Source: Pararhizobium capsulatum DSM 1112 (GTDB taxonomy: Bacteria > Pseudomonadota > Alphaproteobacteria > Rhizobiales > Rhizobiaceae). From it: 64,000 nt of DNA. The stretch lies in the NCBI RefSeq assembly GCF_030814475.1, contig NZ_JAUSVF010000002.1, forward strand, positions 558,001 to 622,000, in the 5' to 3' direction. Below the pieces are notes generated by a model, which did no database searches, was not told the DNA's origin, and saw only the letters and a list, made by a program, of their open reading frames with translations. The position numbers and the translations under genes were made by a program. Below, piece after piece: positions 46,246-55,192 of the stretch. How positions within the stretch are numbered: the stretch's first letter is position 1; each line of letters opens with the position of its first letter.

Positions 46246-47414
46246 GCAATGACTTCGATCCGTTCGAAGATGCGTCCCTCATCGTCGCCCATGATGAGGG
46301 CAATGCCTATGACGCCGTCGTCCCGCCGATCGTGCAGACGTCGCTGTTCACCTTCACGGATTACGACGACATGGTCGCCTCCTATCGCGGCGAGAAGGTC
46401 CGGCCGATTTATACCCGCGGCCTCAATCCGACCGTGCGCATGTTCGAGGAGATGCTAGCAAAGCTCGAAGGCGCCGAAGACGCGATGGGATTTGCGAGCG
46501 GCATGTCGGCGATCTCGTCCACCGTGCTCTCCTTCGTCGAGCCGGGCGATCGGATAGTCGCGGTCAAGCATCTTTATCCCGATGCCTTTCGCCTGTTCGG
46601 CACCTTCCTGAAGCGCATGCGCATCGAAGTGACCTATGTCGATGGTCGCGACGAGGAGGAAGTGGCGAAAGCCCTGCCGGGCGCCAAGCTGTTCTATATG
46701 GAAAGCCCGACCAGCTGGATCATGGAAACCCATGACGTCGCGGCCCTTGCAGCCCTTGCCAAGAGCCATGGCGTCATGACCACCATCGACAACAGCTGGG
46801 CAAGTCCGATCTTCCAGCAGCCGATCTCGCTCGGCGTCGATCTGGTCATCCATTCGGCCTCGAAATATCTCGGCGGCCATAGTGATGTCGTCGCCGGTGT
46901 CGTTGCCGGTTCCAAGGAGTTGATCGGCCGCATCCGGGCCGAAGCCTATCCCTATCTTGGCGGCAAGCTTTCGCCCTTCGATGCGTGGCTGTTGATCCGC
47001 GGCATGCGCACCCTGCCGATCCGCATGAAGGCGCATGAGCGCTCGGCGACCGAGATAACCAAGAGACTTAGCGCCCATCCGCTGGTCGAGACAGTCTGCT
47101 ATCCCGGCCTCGGCAACCATTTGCCTTCAGGGCTTTCGGGCACGTCTGGCCTGTTTTCCTTCATCTTCCGGGAAGGCGTGGATGTCCGCACCTTCTCGGA
47201 TCACCTGCAACTTTTCAAGCTGGGCGTCAGCTGGGGCGGGCATGAGAGCCTGATCGTCCCCGGCGAAGTCGTCCTGTCGCAGAAAGCACAACCCAATTCC
47301 GCGGTCGCCTTCGGCATCAGCCCGCGGTCGGTACGGCTCCATGTCGGCCTGGAGGGAACGGAGGCCCTCTGGAGCGATCTCGAAGCGGCGATCTCAGCCG
47401 CCTCGTCAGGCTGA
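46242..47414 (+). CDS. Cys/Met-metabolism PLP enzyme (cystathionine beta-lyase/gamma-synthase family)
   Basis: A 390-residue PLP enzyme. Features are PIYTRGLNPTVRMFEEMLAKLEGAEDAMGFASGMSA (Y57, R59 phosphate-site pair and the lid of the active site), D183 (TIDNSWASP) and Schiff-base K208 in VIHSASKYLGGHSDVVAG. Family reactions are C-S lysis or exchange at C-beta or C-gamma of amino acids (cystathionine, methionine, homoserine esters). Its place between a GntR regulator and a carbohydrate-type ABC transporter, rather than with methionine genes, suggests a catabolic lyase acting on an imported compound (inference). Confidence 0.88.
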   Translation: MSNDFDPFEDASLIVAHDEGNAYDAVVPPIVQTSLFTFTDYDDMVASYRGEKVRPIYTRGLNPTVRMFEEMLAKLEGAEDAMGFASGMSAISSTVLSFVEPGDRIVAVKHLYPDAFRLFGTFLKRMRIEVTYVDGRDEEEVAKALPGAKLFYMESPTSWIMETHDVAALAALAKSHGVMTTIDNSWASPIFQQPISLGVDLVIHSASKYLGGHSDVVAGVVAGSKELIGRIRAEAYPYLGGKLSPFDAWLLIRGMRTLPIRMKAHERSATEITKRLSAHPLVETVCYPGLGNHLPSGLSGTSGLFSFIFREGVDVRTFSDHLQLFKLGVSWGGHESLIVPGEVVLSQKAQPNSAVAFGISPRSVRLHVGLEGTEALWSDLEAAISAASSG

Positions 47415-47453
47415 CACACAAAGACCAACGCAATCACAAAAAGGGGAATGAAA

Positions 47454-48713
47454 ATGAGGAAACTGATTGCTGCAACCGTTCTGGCCTCGCTGATGGCGGG
47501 AACGGCCCTTGCCGATACCAAGCTGAAGCTGGTGGAGGTCATCACCAGCCCCGAGCGCACGGAGACGCTGAAATCCATCGTCGCCAAGTTCGAGGCGGCC
47601 AATCCGGGCACGACCGTCGAGGTTATCTCGCTCCCCTGGGGCGAAGCCTTCCAGAAGTTCGCGACCATGGTTTCGGCCGGCGAAATTCCTGATGTCATGG
47701 AAATGCCGGATACCTGGCTGTCGCTCTATGCCAACAACGGCATGCTCGAAAGCCTCGAACCTTATCTGGCAAAATGGGAGCACACGAGCGGCCTGACCGA
47801 CCGTGCGCTCGAACTCGGCCGCGACGTCAAGGACACGGCCTATATGCTGCCCTATGGCTTCTATCTGCGCGCCATGTTCTACAACAAGAAGATCTTCGCG
47901 GAAGCCGGCGTTGACGGCCCGCCGAAGACGATGGACGAATTCGTCGCCGCGTCTGAAAAGATCTCCAAGCTTCCGGGCAAATACGGCTACTGCATGCGCG
48001 GTGGTCCGGGCGGTTTGAATGGCTGGATGATGTTCGGGGCCACGATGGCCGGCGACAACACCTACTTCAACGAGGACGGCACCTCGAAGTTCAGCGAAGA
48101 AGGCTGGGTCAAGGGCTTTGCCTGGCTCACCGACCTTTACAAGAAGGGCTATGCGCCGAAGGACAGCGTCAACTGGGGCTTCAACGAGATCGTTGCCGGC
48201 TTCTATACCGGCACCTGCGCGATGCTCGATCAGGACCCGGATGCGCTGATCGCCATCAGTGAACGCATGGATGCGGCCGATTATGGCGTCGTGCCGATGC
48301 CGAAGGGCCCATCCGGCAAGACCTTCCCGACCATCGGCTACGCCGGCTGGTCAATGATGTCAGCCAGCACCAACAAGGACCTCTCCTGGAAACTGATCGC
48401 TACCCTCGAAGGGCCGGAAGGCAACATCGACTGGAACAAGCGCATCGGCGCACTGCCAGCATTGAAGGCTGCCGAGAAGGATCCGTTCTATCAGGGCGAC
48501 GCCTTCAAGGGTTGGTTCGAGGAACTGGCCGACAAGGACGCCGTACCGACCGTCATGCCGACCTATCTTGAAGAATTCGCCTTCTTCAAGGACTCGATGG
48601 CGATCAAGACCAGCCAGGAAGCCATGCTCGGCGATATCACGCCGGAAGAAATGGCAAAGCAGTGGGCCGACTACATGACCAAGGCCCAGCAGAAGTTCCT
48701 GTCCAGCAAGTAA
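47454..48713 (+). CDS. ABC transporter substrate-binding protein, carbohydrate family 1
   Basis: A 419-residue periplasmic binding protein with a signal peptide (MRKLIAATVLASLMAGTALA, cleavage near residue 20) and a MalE/UgpB-type fold: TLKSIVAKFEAANPGTTVEV, PDVMEMPDTWLSLYANNG, YGFYLRAMFYNKKIF. Start ATG 47454 has AGGGGA at the right distance, while ATG 47448 would be too close. It lies 39 bases after the PLP enzyme gene and is separated from the permease genes by a hairpin, the usual way of making excess binding protein. Ligand is not predictable. Confidence 0.92.
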   Translation: MRKLIAATVLASLMAGTALADTKLKLVEVITSPERTETLKSIVAKFEAANPGTTVEVISLPWGEAFQKFATMVSAGEIPDVMEMPDTWLSLYANNGMLESLEPYLAKWEHTSGLTDRALELGRDVKDTAYMLPYGFYLRAMFYNKKIFAEAGVDGPPKTMDEFVAASEKISKLPGKYGYCMRGGPGGLNGWMMFGATMAGDNTYFNEDGTSKFSEEGWVKGFAWLTDLYKKGYAPKDSVNWGFNEIVAGFYTGTCAMLDQDPDALIAISERMDAADYGVVPMPKGPSGKTFPTIGYAGWSMMSASTNKDLSWKLIATLEGPEGNIDWNKRIGALPALKAAEKDPFYQGDAFKGWFEELADKDAVPTVMPTYLEEFAFFKDSMAIKTSQEAMLGDITPEEMAKQWADYMTKAQQKFLSSK

Positions 48714-48723
48714 GCCAATCCAA

Positions 48724-48766
48724 CCGGCATCCCGACGCGTTCGGGGTGCCGGTCCGGCGCTTTTTT
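48724..48766 (+). terminator. Attenuating terminator between binding protein and permease genes
   Basis: CCGGCATCCCG (48724-48734) pairs with CGGGGTGCCGG (48742-48752) with a single G-T pair and a 7-base loop; TTTTTT follows at 48761-48766. It is the best intrinsic-terminator match in the window and should lower transcription of the membrane components relative to the binding protein. Confidence 0.75.
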
Positions 48767-48863
48767 GCAGTGAACCGTCTCGCCCTTTCCGGGCGACACT
48801 CCTTGCTTTTCCGACGTCAATCCGGCCGGGCAATGCCATGGCCGAGAAACGGATTTCGTGCCG

Positions 48864-49802
48864 ATGTCCCATTCCGCTGTCCAGTTCGACGGGCCTCGAC
48901 CGCCCCGCACGCGGCTCCGCAAGCAGCTTGCCGATGCGATCGCGCCCTATCTCTATTGCGCGCCCGCTCTGATCCTCATCGTCACGGTCATGCTGGTGCC
49001 TCTGACCGTGGGCATTTCCTATGCATTCCGGGATATTCAGCTGCTCAATCCCTTCTCCGGCGGCTTCATCGGGCTGGAGCATTTCCGCACCCTTTCCCAG
49101 GATGAGGCCTTTTTCCGGGCGCTGCGAAACACGCTCTGGTGGACCGGTGCTTCCGTCTTCCTGCAATTCTTCCTCGGCCTTGGCCTCGCGCTTCTGCTCG
49201 ACAAGCCGTTTTACGGCCGCGCTATCGTACAGGCTCTGGTCTTCCTGCCCTGGGCCGTGCCGAGCTTTCTTGCCGGCCTCAACTGGTCGTGGCTTTTCAA
49301 CCCGGTCGTCGGGCCAATCCCCCATTGGCTCTATGCCATGGGCATCATGAGCGAGCCGTCCAACATCCTGTCCGATCCGCACCTCGCCATGTGGGGCCCG
49401 ATCGTCGCCAATGTCTGGTGGGGCATCCCCTTCTTCGCGATCACCTTGCTCGCAGCCCTTCAGGCGATCCCGCGCGATCTCTATGAAGCGGCGAGTATCG
49501 ATGGGGCCGGGCCGGTGCAGCGCTTCTTCTCGATTACCCTGCCCTTCCTCGCTCCGACCATCGCCATCACCGTTCTGCTGCGCACCGTCTGGATCTCGAA
49601 TTTCGCCGATCTCATCATCGTCATGACCAATGGCGGGCCGGCCGACCGCACCCAGATCGTCGCCAGCTACATCTTCACCCAGGCCTTCAAGCGCCTCGAC
49701 TTTGGTTACGCCTCGGCGATCGCGCTCGTGCTGCTGGTGCTGCTGATCACCTATTCGATGCTGATCGTCCTGCTGCGCCAATGGCTCATGAGCAAGGATT
49801 GA
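48864..49802 (+). CDS. ABC transporter permease (MalF/UgpA type)
   Basis: A 312-residue inner-membrane permease with six hydrophobic segments (first at about 30-55) and the EAA loop YEAASIDGAGPVQRFFSITLPFL near residue 210, which docks with the ATPase. This is the MalF/UgpA member of the pair. ATG 48864 is used; a GTG two codons earlier is possible. Four bases separate it from the partner permease. Confidence 0.92.
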   Translation: MSHSAVQFDGPRPPRTRLRKQLADAIAPYLYCAPALILIVTVMLVPLTVGISYAFRDIQLLNPFSGGFIGLEHFRTLSQDEAFFRALRNTLWWTGASVFLQFFLGLGLALLLDKPFYGRAIVQALVFLPWAVPSFLAGLNWSWLFNPVVGPIPHWLYAMGIMSEPSNILSDPHLAMWGPIVANVWWGIPFFAITLLAALQAIPRDLYEAASIDGAGPVQRFFSITLPFLAPTIAITVLLRTVWISNFADLIIVMTNGGPADRTQIVASYIFTQAFKRLDFGYASAIALVLLVLLITYSMLIVLLRQWLMSKD

Positions 49803-49806
49803 GACG

Positions 49807-50640
49807 ATGACCGCACGCCGCCTTCTTCCCATCCTCGCGCATCGTCTGGCGATTCTTGCCTATATCGTCTTTGCGCTTTTCCCGCTCTACTGGCTGCTGA
49901 AAGTCTCAGTGACGCCCAACAAACTGCTCTATTCCGAGGGCATTCGTATGTGGCCGTCGCGCATGAGCTTCGAGCATTTCGATTTCGTGTTGCGACACTC
50001 CGATTTTCCGATCTTCTTCAAGAACAGCCTGATCGTCTCCGGCTCGACGGCCATCATTGTCACCGCCTTTGCCTCACTGGCCGGCTATGCATTTTCGCGC
50101 TTCTCCTTCCGCGGTAAATACTGGCTAGTGGCGCTGATGTTGCTCACTCAAATGTTTCCGCTTGTGATGCTGGTCGCGCCGATCTTCAAAATCCTGTCTC
50201 CGCTCGGCCTCACCAACAGCCTGACCGGCCTCGTCATCGTCTACACCGCCTTCAACGTACCGTTTGCGACCTTCCTGATGCAGTCCTTCTTCGACGGCAT
50301 CCCGAAAGATCTGGAAGAGGCCGCGATGATCGATGGCGCCACGCAATTCGTCGCCTTCCGTCAAATCATCCTGCCTTTGACGCTGCCCGGCATTGCCGCG
50401 ACCCTCGGCTTCGTATTCACGGCGGCGTGGAGCGAGCTTCTGTTCTCGCTGATGCTGATTTCCGGCAATGCGGCGGCGACCTTCCCGGTCGGGCTTCTCT
50501 CCTTCGTGTCGAAATTCTCGGTCGATTTCGGGCAGATGATGGCAGCGGGCGTGCTCGCGCTTATCCCGGCCTGCCTGTTCTTCCTGCTGATCCAACGTTA
50601 CCTCGTGCAGGGTCTGACGGCCGGCGCGGTGAAAGGCTGA
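49807..50640 (+). CDS. ABC transporter permease (MalG/UgpE type)
   Basis: A 277-residue inner-membrane permease with six hydrophobic segments and the EAA motif LEEAAMIDGATQFVAFRQIILPL at about 169-191. It pairs with the preceding permease to form the translocation pore. The next gene, the ATPase, begins four bases after its stop. Confidence 0.93.
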   Translation: MTARRLLPILAHRLAILAYIVFALFPLYWLLKVSVTPNKLLYSEGIRMWPSRMSFEHFDFVLRHSDFPIFFKNSLIVSGSTAIIVTAFASLAGYAFSRFSFRGKYWLVALMLLTQMFPLVMLVAPIFKILSPLGLTNSLTGLVIVYTAFNVPFATFLMQSFFDGIPKDLEEAAMIDGATQFVAFRQIILPLTLPGIAATLGFVFTAAWSELLFSLMLISGNAAATFPVGLLSFVSKFSVDFGQMMAAGVLALIPACLFFLLIQRYLVQGLTAGAVKG

Positions 50641-50644
50641 TCCC

Positions 50645-51715
50645 ATGGCATCCATTGATATCGCCAATGTCCGCAAATCCTACGGCATTCACCCGGTGCT
50701 GCATGGCGTTGACCTCAAGATCCGGGATGGCGAGTTCGTCGTCCTGGTCGGTCCCTCCGGCTGCGGCAAGTCCACGTTGCTCAGGATGATCGCCGGGCTG
50801 GAGCATGTCACTGAAGGCGAAATCCGTATCGCCGAAAGGCGGGTCAACGATCTCGCCCCGAAGGATCGCGACATCGCCATGGTCTTCCAGTCCTACGCGC
50901 TCTATCCGCATATGAGCGTGGAAAAGAACATGAGCTACAGCCTTCGGCTCAGGAAGACGGCCAAGGACAAAATCACCTCGGTCGTTGCCGCGGCTGCGAG
51001 CAAACTCGGCCTCGATCCGCTGATGGAGCGGCGCCCGAAGGCGCTATCCGGCGGACAGCGCCAGCGCGTCGCCATGGGCCGCGCCATCGTGCGCCAGCCT
51101 AAGGCCTTCCTGTTCGATGAGCCGCTCTCAAACCTCGATGCGCGCCTGCGCGAACAGATGCGGGCCGAAATCAAGAAGCTGCATAAGGACCTCGGCGCCA
51201 CATCCATCTACGTCACCCATGACCAGATCGAGGCCATGACGCTTGCCGATCGGATTGTCGCCATGCATGGCGGCATTATCCAGCAGGTGGGCGCTCCGCT
51301 CGAGCTTTACGACAATCCTGCCAATCTGTTCGTCGCGGGGTTCATGGGTTCACCCGGCATGAATTTCTTCGAAGGCCGCTACATGCTGACGGGCGATCAG
51401 GCGCGTTTTGCCATTGGCGGCGGCGACGTCATACCCCTACCCTTCCCGCCTGCCCTCAAAGACGGAAGCCGGGCCACGCTCGGCATCCGTCCGGAACATA
51501 TCGTACTGGGAGCCGATGCACCGGGCGACCTCAAGGCAGAGGTCGAACTGGTGGAGCCGACAGGCTTCGGCATTATCCTCCACCTACGGCTCGGCAAGGT
51601 GAGCTTCAAGGCCTTTACGCTCGACCGGGCACTACTCACCGCGAGTGGCACACTTTCAATCGGACTGTCGGCTGACAAGCTGCACTTCTTTAACGAGGCC
51701 GGCGACAGGGTTTGA
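50645..51715 (+). CDS. ABC transporter ATP-binding protein (MalK/UgpC type)
   Basis: A 356-residue ATPase: Walker A GPSGCGKST (36-44), Q-loop FQSYALYPHMSV (81-92), signature LSGGQ (134-138), Walker B FLFDEP (155-160), H-loop YVTHDQIEAM, and a C-terminal TOBE/MalK regulatory domain (about 240-356). It powers the importer formed with the two preceding permeases and completes a self-contained system. It ends 6 bases before the convergent cyclase gene. Confidence 0.95.
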   Translation: MASIDIANVRKSYGIHPVLHGVDLKIRDGEFVVLVGPSGCGKSTLLRMIAGLEHVTEGEIRIAERRVNDLAPKDRDIAMVFQSYALYPHMSVEKNMSYSLRLRKTAKDKITSVVAAAASKLGLDPLMERRPKALSGGQRQRVAMGRAIVRQPKAFLFDEPLSNLDARLREQMRAEIKKLHKDLGATSIYVTHDQIEAMTLADRIVAMHGGIIQQVGAPLELYDNPANLFVAGFMGSPGMNFFEGRYMLTGDQARFAIGGGDVIPLPFPPALKDGSRATLGIRPEHIVLGADAPGDLKAEVELVEPTGFGIILHLRLGKVSFKAFTLDRALLTASGTLSIGLSADKLHFFNEAGDRV

Positions 51716-51721
51716 AGTCAG

Positions 51722-52942
51722 TCAGTTTGCCTCGGGTTCATACGGCATGAGCGTGAACAGTTCCTGCGCCCGCTTGACGCCGCGCAGGGCGTAACGACCG
51801 ATTGAAACGACCTCGGCATATTTCGGCGGAGGTGCCGAAGCGACGAAGTTTTGGGACATGATCACGTCTCGATCGACAAAGCGGCACATGGACGCGATTC
51901 TGCTTACTTCGTTGACGGCAGGGCCGATGACGGTGAAATCCAGCCGGTCACTGGAGCCGATGTTGCCATAGAAGACATCGCCGATATGCAGCCCGAGATA
52001 GACTTCCGTGATCGGCTGCCCTTCCATCTGTCGGCGCTCGTTGATGCCCTTCAGCTTTTCGCGCAGATCCTGCTGCGCCAAAAGGGCACGGCCGCAGGCC
52101 TCCTCCCGTTCTTCCGCCTTGAAGATCGCCAGCGTGCCGTCACCGATCAGCTTCAACACATTGCCACCGGCATCATGAATGGACGTAATCACGGCCTCGG
52201 CATAGTCGTTGAGGAAAGGGATGATTTCGTCCGGCGGCAGGCTGTCAGAAATCTGGGTGTAGTTCTGCAGGTCCGAAAACCAGAGAACGGCGGAAATGCG
52301 CTCTGCCTTGCCACGGGAAATACGCCCTTCAAGCACCCGCTGGGCGGCATCTTCGCCAAGATAGACCTCGGCAATGGTCCGCGAAATTCGCGTCAGTGAG
52401 CCCGACTTGATCGCCAGCGCCAGAACCGGAACAAGTTGCCGCAATGCGTCCAGGGCTTCGTCGCTAAAGCCCTTTTCATCCATCGTCGTCCAGTGGGAGT
52501 AGAAGCAATCCATCTCGCCGATCTGGGCATCCTGCGCGAAGCGATGGATCATGGCGATGTAGTCCTTGTGGCCGTTTTCGACCATTCCCTCGAGACCGTA
52601 AAATTCCGCCGGCTCGCCGAAGCCGATCCGGCGACGGACTTCATTCAGCTCATTGATGCGAAGATGGAAGAAGGCCGAACGTTCCCAGTTATCGGCGGAA
52701 ATACCCTCGTTCGTCGGACCATATTCGAAGGCGGTCCGGGCCGGTTCCTGGCTGTCCCACTGGAAGGCGCGTCCCTCGTAGACCGGATGCAGAGTATCGA
52801 TCAGCGCCAGCCCGCGGTCGATATTCAATCCGGCAGCGCGACAACGCTGGCAGAAGCCGTTAACGATATCCATCTCGTCGAGGCCTCTCAAACCTTTGTT
52901 GACCAGCCAATTCGAGATTGAGGTGATGTCTTCGGCGTTCAT
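51722..52942 (-). CDS. Soluble class III adenylate/guanylate cyclase
   Basis: A 406-residue cytoplasmic protein. The N-terminal 200 residues form an uncharacterised domain found with rhizobial cyclases (NWLVNKGLRGLDEMDIVNGFCQRCRAAG), and the C-terminal 210-395 is a class III catalytic domain with metal ligands D224 (WFSDLQNYT) and D268 (KLIGDGTLAIF), the adenine-type lysine K264, and VIGPAVNEVSRIA with the transition-state Asn/Arg. It should be catalytically active and probably makes cAMP. ATG 52942 has AGGACG upstream; the frame is open to 53140 but the extension is not protein-like. Confidence 0.9.
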   Translation of the reverse strand: MNAEDITSISNWLVNKGLRGLDEMDIVNGFCQRCRAAGLNIDRGLALIDTLHPVYEGRAFQWDSQEPARTAFEYGPTNEGISADNWERSAFFHLRINELNEVRRRIGFGEPAEFYGLEGMVENGHKDYIAMIHRFAQDAQIGEMDCFYSHWTTMDEKGFSDEALDALRQLVPVLALAIKSGSLTRISRTIAEVYLGEDAAQRVLEGRISRGKAERISAVLWFSDLQNYTQISDSLPPDEIIPFLNDYAEAVITSIHDAGGNVLKLIGDGTLAIFKAEEREEACGRALLAQQDLREKLKGINERRQMEGQPITEVYLGLHIGDVFYGNIGSSDRLDFTVIGPAVNEVSRIASMCRFVDRDVIMSQNFVASAPPPKYAEVVSIGRYALRGVKRAQELFTLMPYEPEAN

Positions 52943-53143
52943 GGCGGTCGTCCTGATTGGCTGTCGCACCGTCATATCTACAGCAGAACGCCTTCGTCCG
53001 GAATTGGAACGAGAATGGCGTTCCTGGGATCTGTTGACCGAGGCGCGGGATCGGAAATCTTGGCTGCAGGGTTGGCGGATGGACCCGGAGGGTTCAGAAG
53101 GTGTGGACGCGCATATGGGTAATTTGGCGCGTACGGACAAGCC

Positions 53144-54055
53144 TTATTCGATAAATCTTTTGCCGTCACGCCGCATTGCAAATTCGTGTACCAGCCAGTC
53201 GATGAAGACCCGTACACGCGGTGAAAGCTGCCTGTCGCGCGGATAGAGAAGCGAGACCGGCGTCGGAGTCGGGGGATTGTCCGGCAGGATCTCGACAAGT
53301 GATCCGGCATGCAGCTCGGCTTCCAGCTGATAGCGCGGCGCCTGCATGATGCCAAGGCCCTGGCGCATCACCGCCGCCAGCATATCCGCACCGTTGACGG
53401 AAACGATGGATGGAAGAGTGATGTGGCGAATGCCGCCATCGATGGTAAACTCGAGCGGCATAAGGCCACCGATGGCGGAGGACCAGAAGCCGATCATCTG
53501 ATGGCCGGTCAGCTCCTCGAAACTTTCCGGCCTGCCGAACCGGGCGACATAGTCTGCCGATGCGCAGGTAACCTCCCGCAAAAGGCCCACTTGCCGGGCG
53601 ACCATATCGCCGTCCTGAACCTCGCCGACCCGCAAAACGCAGTCGATACCTTCGCGGATCGGATCCACGAACCTGTCGGCCTCGCCGAGATAGAGCTGGA
53701 TACCCGGATAGCGCTTCATAAAATCGGGCAGGCCGGGCAGCACAAAATGACGTGCGAGACGACCCTGGACATTGACGCGCAAAAGTCCCTTGGGCGTCGA
53801 ACCGGCAAAGGCCGATTCCGCATCCTCGACATCCGCCAGAATGACAAGGCAGCGACGATAATAGGCTTCGCCGTCCAATGTCGGGCTCACCTGCCGTGTG
53901 GTTCGCTGCAGAAGGCGAACACCAAGTCGCGCCTCGAGCTGCTTGACGGCATCGGTTACGGTCGATCGTGGCAACCCCGTATCTTCAGCAGCCCGTGTAA
54001 AACTACGCTGCTCCACCACGCGGGAGAAAACACGCATTGCCTCAAATCGGTCCAT
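53144..54055 (-). CDS. LysR-family transcriptional regulator
   Basis: A 303-residue LysR regulator with N-terminal winged helix (MDRFEAMRVFSRVVEQRSFTRAAEDTGLPRSTVTDAVKQLEARLG) and a substrate-binding domain of the CrgA/DmlR-like subgroup. It is divergent from an SDR gene (112 bases between starts), its likely target. The gap contains two TATTCGG repeats 32 bases apart. Confidence 0.92.
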   Translation of the reverse strand: MDRFEAMRVFSRVVEQRSFTRAAEDTGLPRSTVTDAVKQLEARLGVRLLQRTTRQVSPTLDGEAYYRRCLVILADVEDAESAFAGSTPKGLLRVNVQGRLARHFVLPGLPDFMKRYPGIQLYLGEADRFVDPIREGIDCVLRVGEVQDGDMVARQVGLLREVTCASADYVARFGRPESFEELTGHQMIGFWSSAIGGLMPLEFTIDGGIRHITLPSIVSVNGADMLAAVMRQGLGIMQAPRYQLEAELHAGSLVEILPDNPPTPTPVSLLYPRDRQLSPRVRVFIDWLVHEFAMRRDGKRFIE

Positions 54056-54070
54056 ACGGATTGTTCGTTA

Positions 54071-54109
54071 TATTCGGATAGTAATGCCAAAGAATGCATG
54101 ATTATTCGG
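54071..54109. promoter_or_regulatory. TATTCGG direct repeats in the LysR/SDR divergent promoter
   Basis: TATTCGG occurs at 54071-54077 and 54103-54109, 32 bases apart, which is about three helical turns and would place both copies on one DNA face. They lie between the divergent LysR and SDR genes and could be regulator contacts. Confidence 0.35.
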
Positions 54110-54167
54110 TCGCAGAAAAGAGGCATGGTGCCTGCGAGCAAGAATTTGTTAGCCGAAGGAAAAAATC

Positions 54168-54902
54168 ATGTCCGACAACAGGGTCGCCATCGTCACAGGA
54201 GCATCGCGCGGCATTGGTGTAGCGATCGCGGAACGTCTGGCCAAGGACGGCTTCAGCGTCGTGGTCAATTACTCAGGCAATGCCGAGCCTGCTGAAGCGC
54301 TGGTGCGCGCCATCGCGGAAAAGGGCGGCAAGGCATTGCCTTTCAAAGCTGATGTCAGTGACACGTCGGCCGTCAGGAGCCTGTTTGACGCAACGGAAGC
54401 AGCGTTTGGTGGCGTCGATGTGCTCGTCAACAATGCCGGCATCATGATGCTCGCACCAATGGCTGATGCGTCGGATGAACTCTTCGATCGGCAGATCGGC
54501 GTCAATCTGAAGGGCACCTTCAATACGTTGCGCGAAGCGGCCAAACGGCTGCGCAATGGCGGCCGCGTCGTCAACTTCTCGACGAGCGTCGTTGGTTTGA
54601 AGCTGGAGAATTACGGTGTCTACGCAGCAACCAAGGCTGCGGTGGAAACCTTGACGGCCATTCTCGCCAAGGAAATGCGCGGCCGGAACATTACCGTGAA
54701 CGCCGTCGCGCCGGGGCCGACAGCAACCGACCTGTTTCTCAATGGCAAGTCTGATGAACTGGTTGCAAAAATGGCGAAGATGAACCCCCTGGAGCGCCTG
54801 GGGACGCCGGAGGATATCGCATCTGCCGTCTCATTCCTCGTTGGAGCCGACGGTGCTTGGATCAACGGACAGGTGCTGCGTGCGAATGGCGGCATGATCT
54901 GA
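54168..54902 (+). CDS. Short-chain dehydrogenase/reductase, FabG-like
   Basis: A 244-residue classical SDR: cofactor motif TGASRGIG (residues 9-16), NNAGIM, the active-site serine in NFSTSVVG and YAATK, with C-terminal GQVLRANGGMI. Proteins of this group reduce diverse carbonyl compounds with NAD(P)H; the substrate is unknown. LysR/SDR pairs of this kind are frequent in rhizobia and often act on xenobiotic or quinone-like compounds (weak inference). Confidence 0.9.
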   Translation: MSDNRVAIVTGASRGIGVAIAERLAKDGFSVVVNYSGNAEPAEALVRAIAEKGGKALPFKADVSDTSAVRSLFDATEAAFGGVDVLVNNAGIMMLAPMADASDELFDRQIGVNLKGTFNTLREAAKRLRNGGRVVNFSTSVVGLKLENYGVYAATKAAVETLTAILAKEMRGRNITVNAVAPGPTATDLFLNGKSDELVAKMAKMNPLERLGTPEDIASAVSFLVGADGAWINGQVLRANGGMI

Positions 54903-55192
54903 GGCCGCGACCGGTCGTAAAATTAACGTGATGACGGCATGTCGAGGGATGTCTTTTCTGTGATGACTCACGGTTCAATTCATGTAATCTGGCGCTACTA
55001 AAGCATGCGGGCAGATAGCCTGATAGGCGTTATCGCCATTGATTCCATGTCAGTATTCTAAGTTGCATTGACTTTGTTTTATGCCGGGCCGACCCAGGCC
55101 CGGATTGACGCAGGCGCTATCAAAGCCGTCCTTTGCGGCTTGTCGTGTTGCGTCTTGGACCGATCGTGTCAGGCATTTCAGAAAGCGTGCAG
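54903..55192. other. Intergenic region before the RND efflux operon
   Basis: A 290-base region without a credible gene. It carries a perfect inverted repeat (CCGGGCC at 55084-55090, GGCCCGG at 55097-55103) and should contain the efflux operon promoter. No regulator gene is adjacent to the pump except the upstream LysR. Confidence 0.5.

Noticed and set aside
48360..49832. 490-codon minus-strand frame opposite the ABC permease genes
   Set aside because: Hydrophilic, charge-rich translation typical of the antisense of a membrane protein; permease motifs and operon order are clear on the plus strand.
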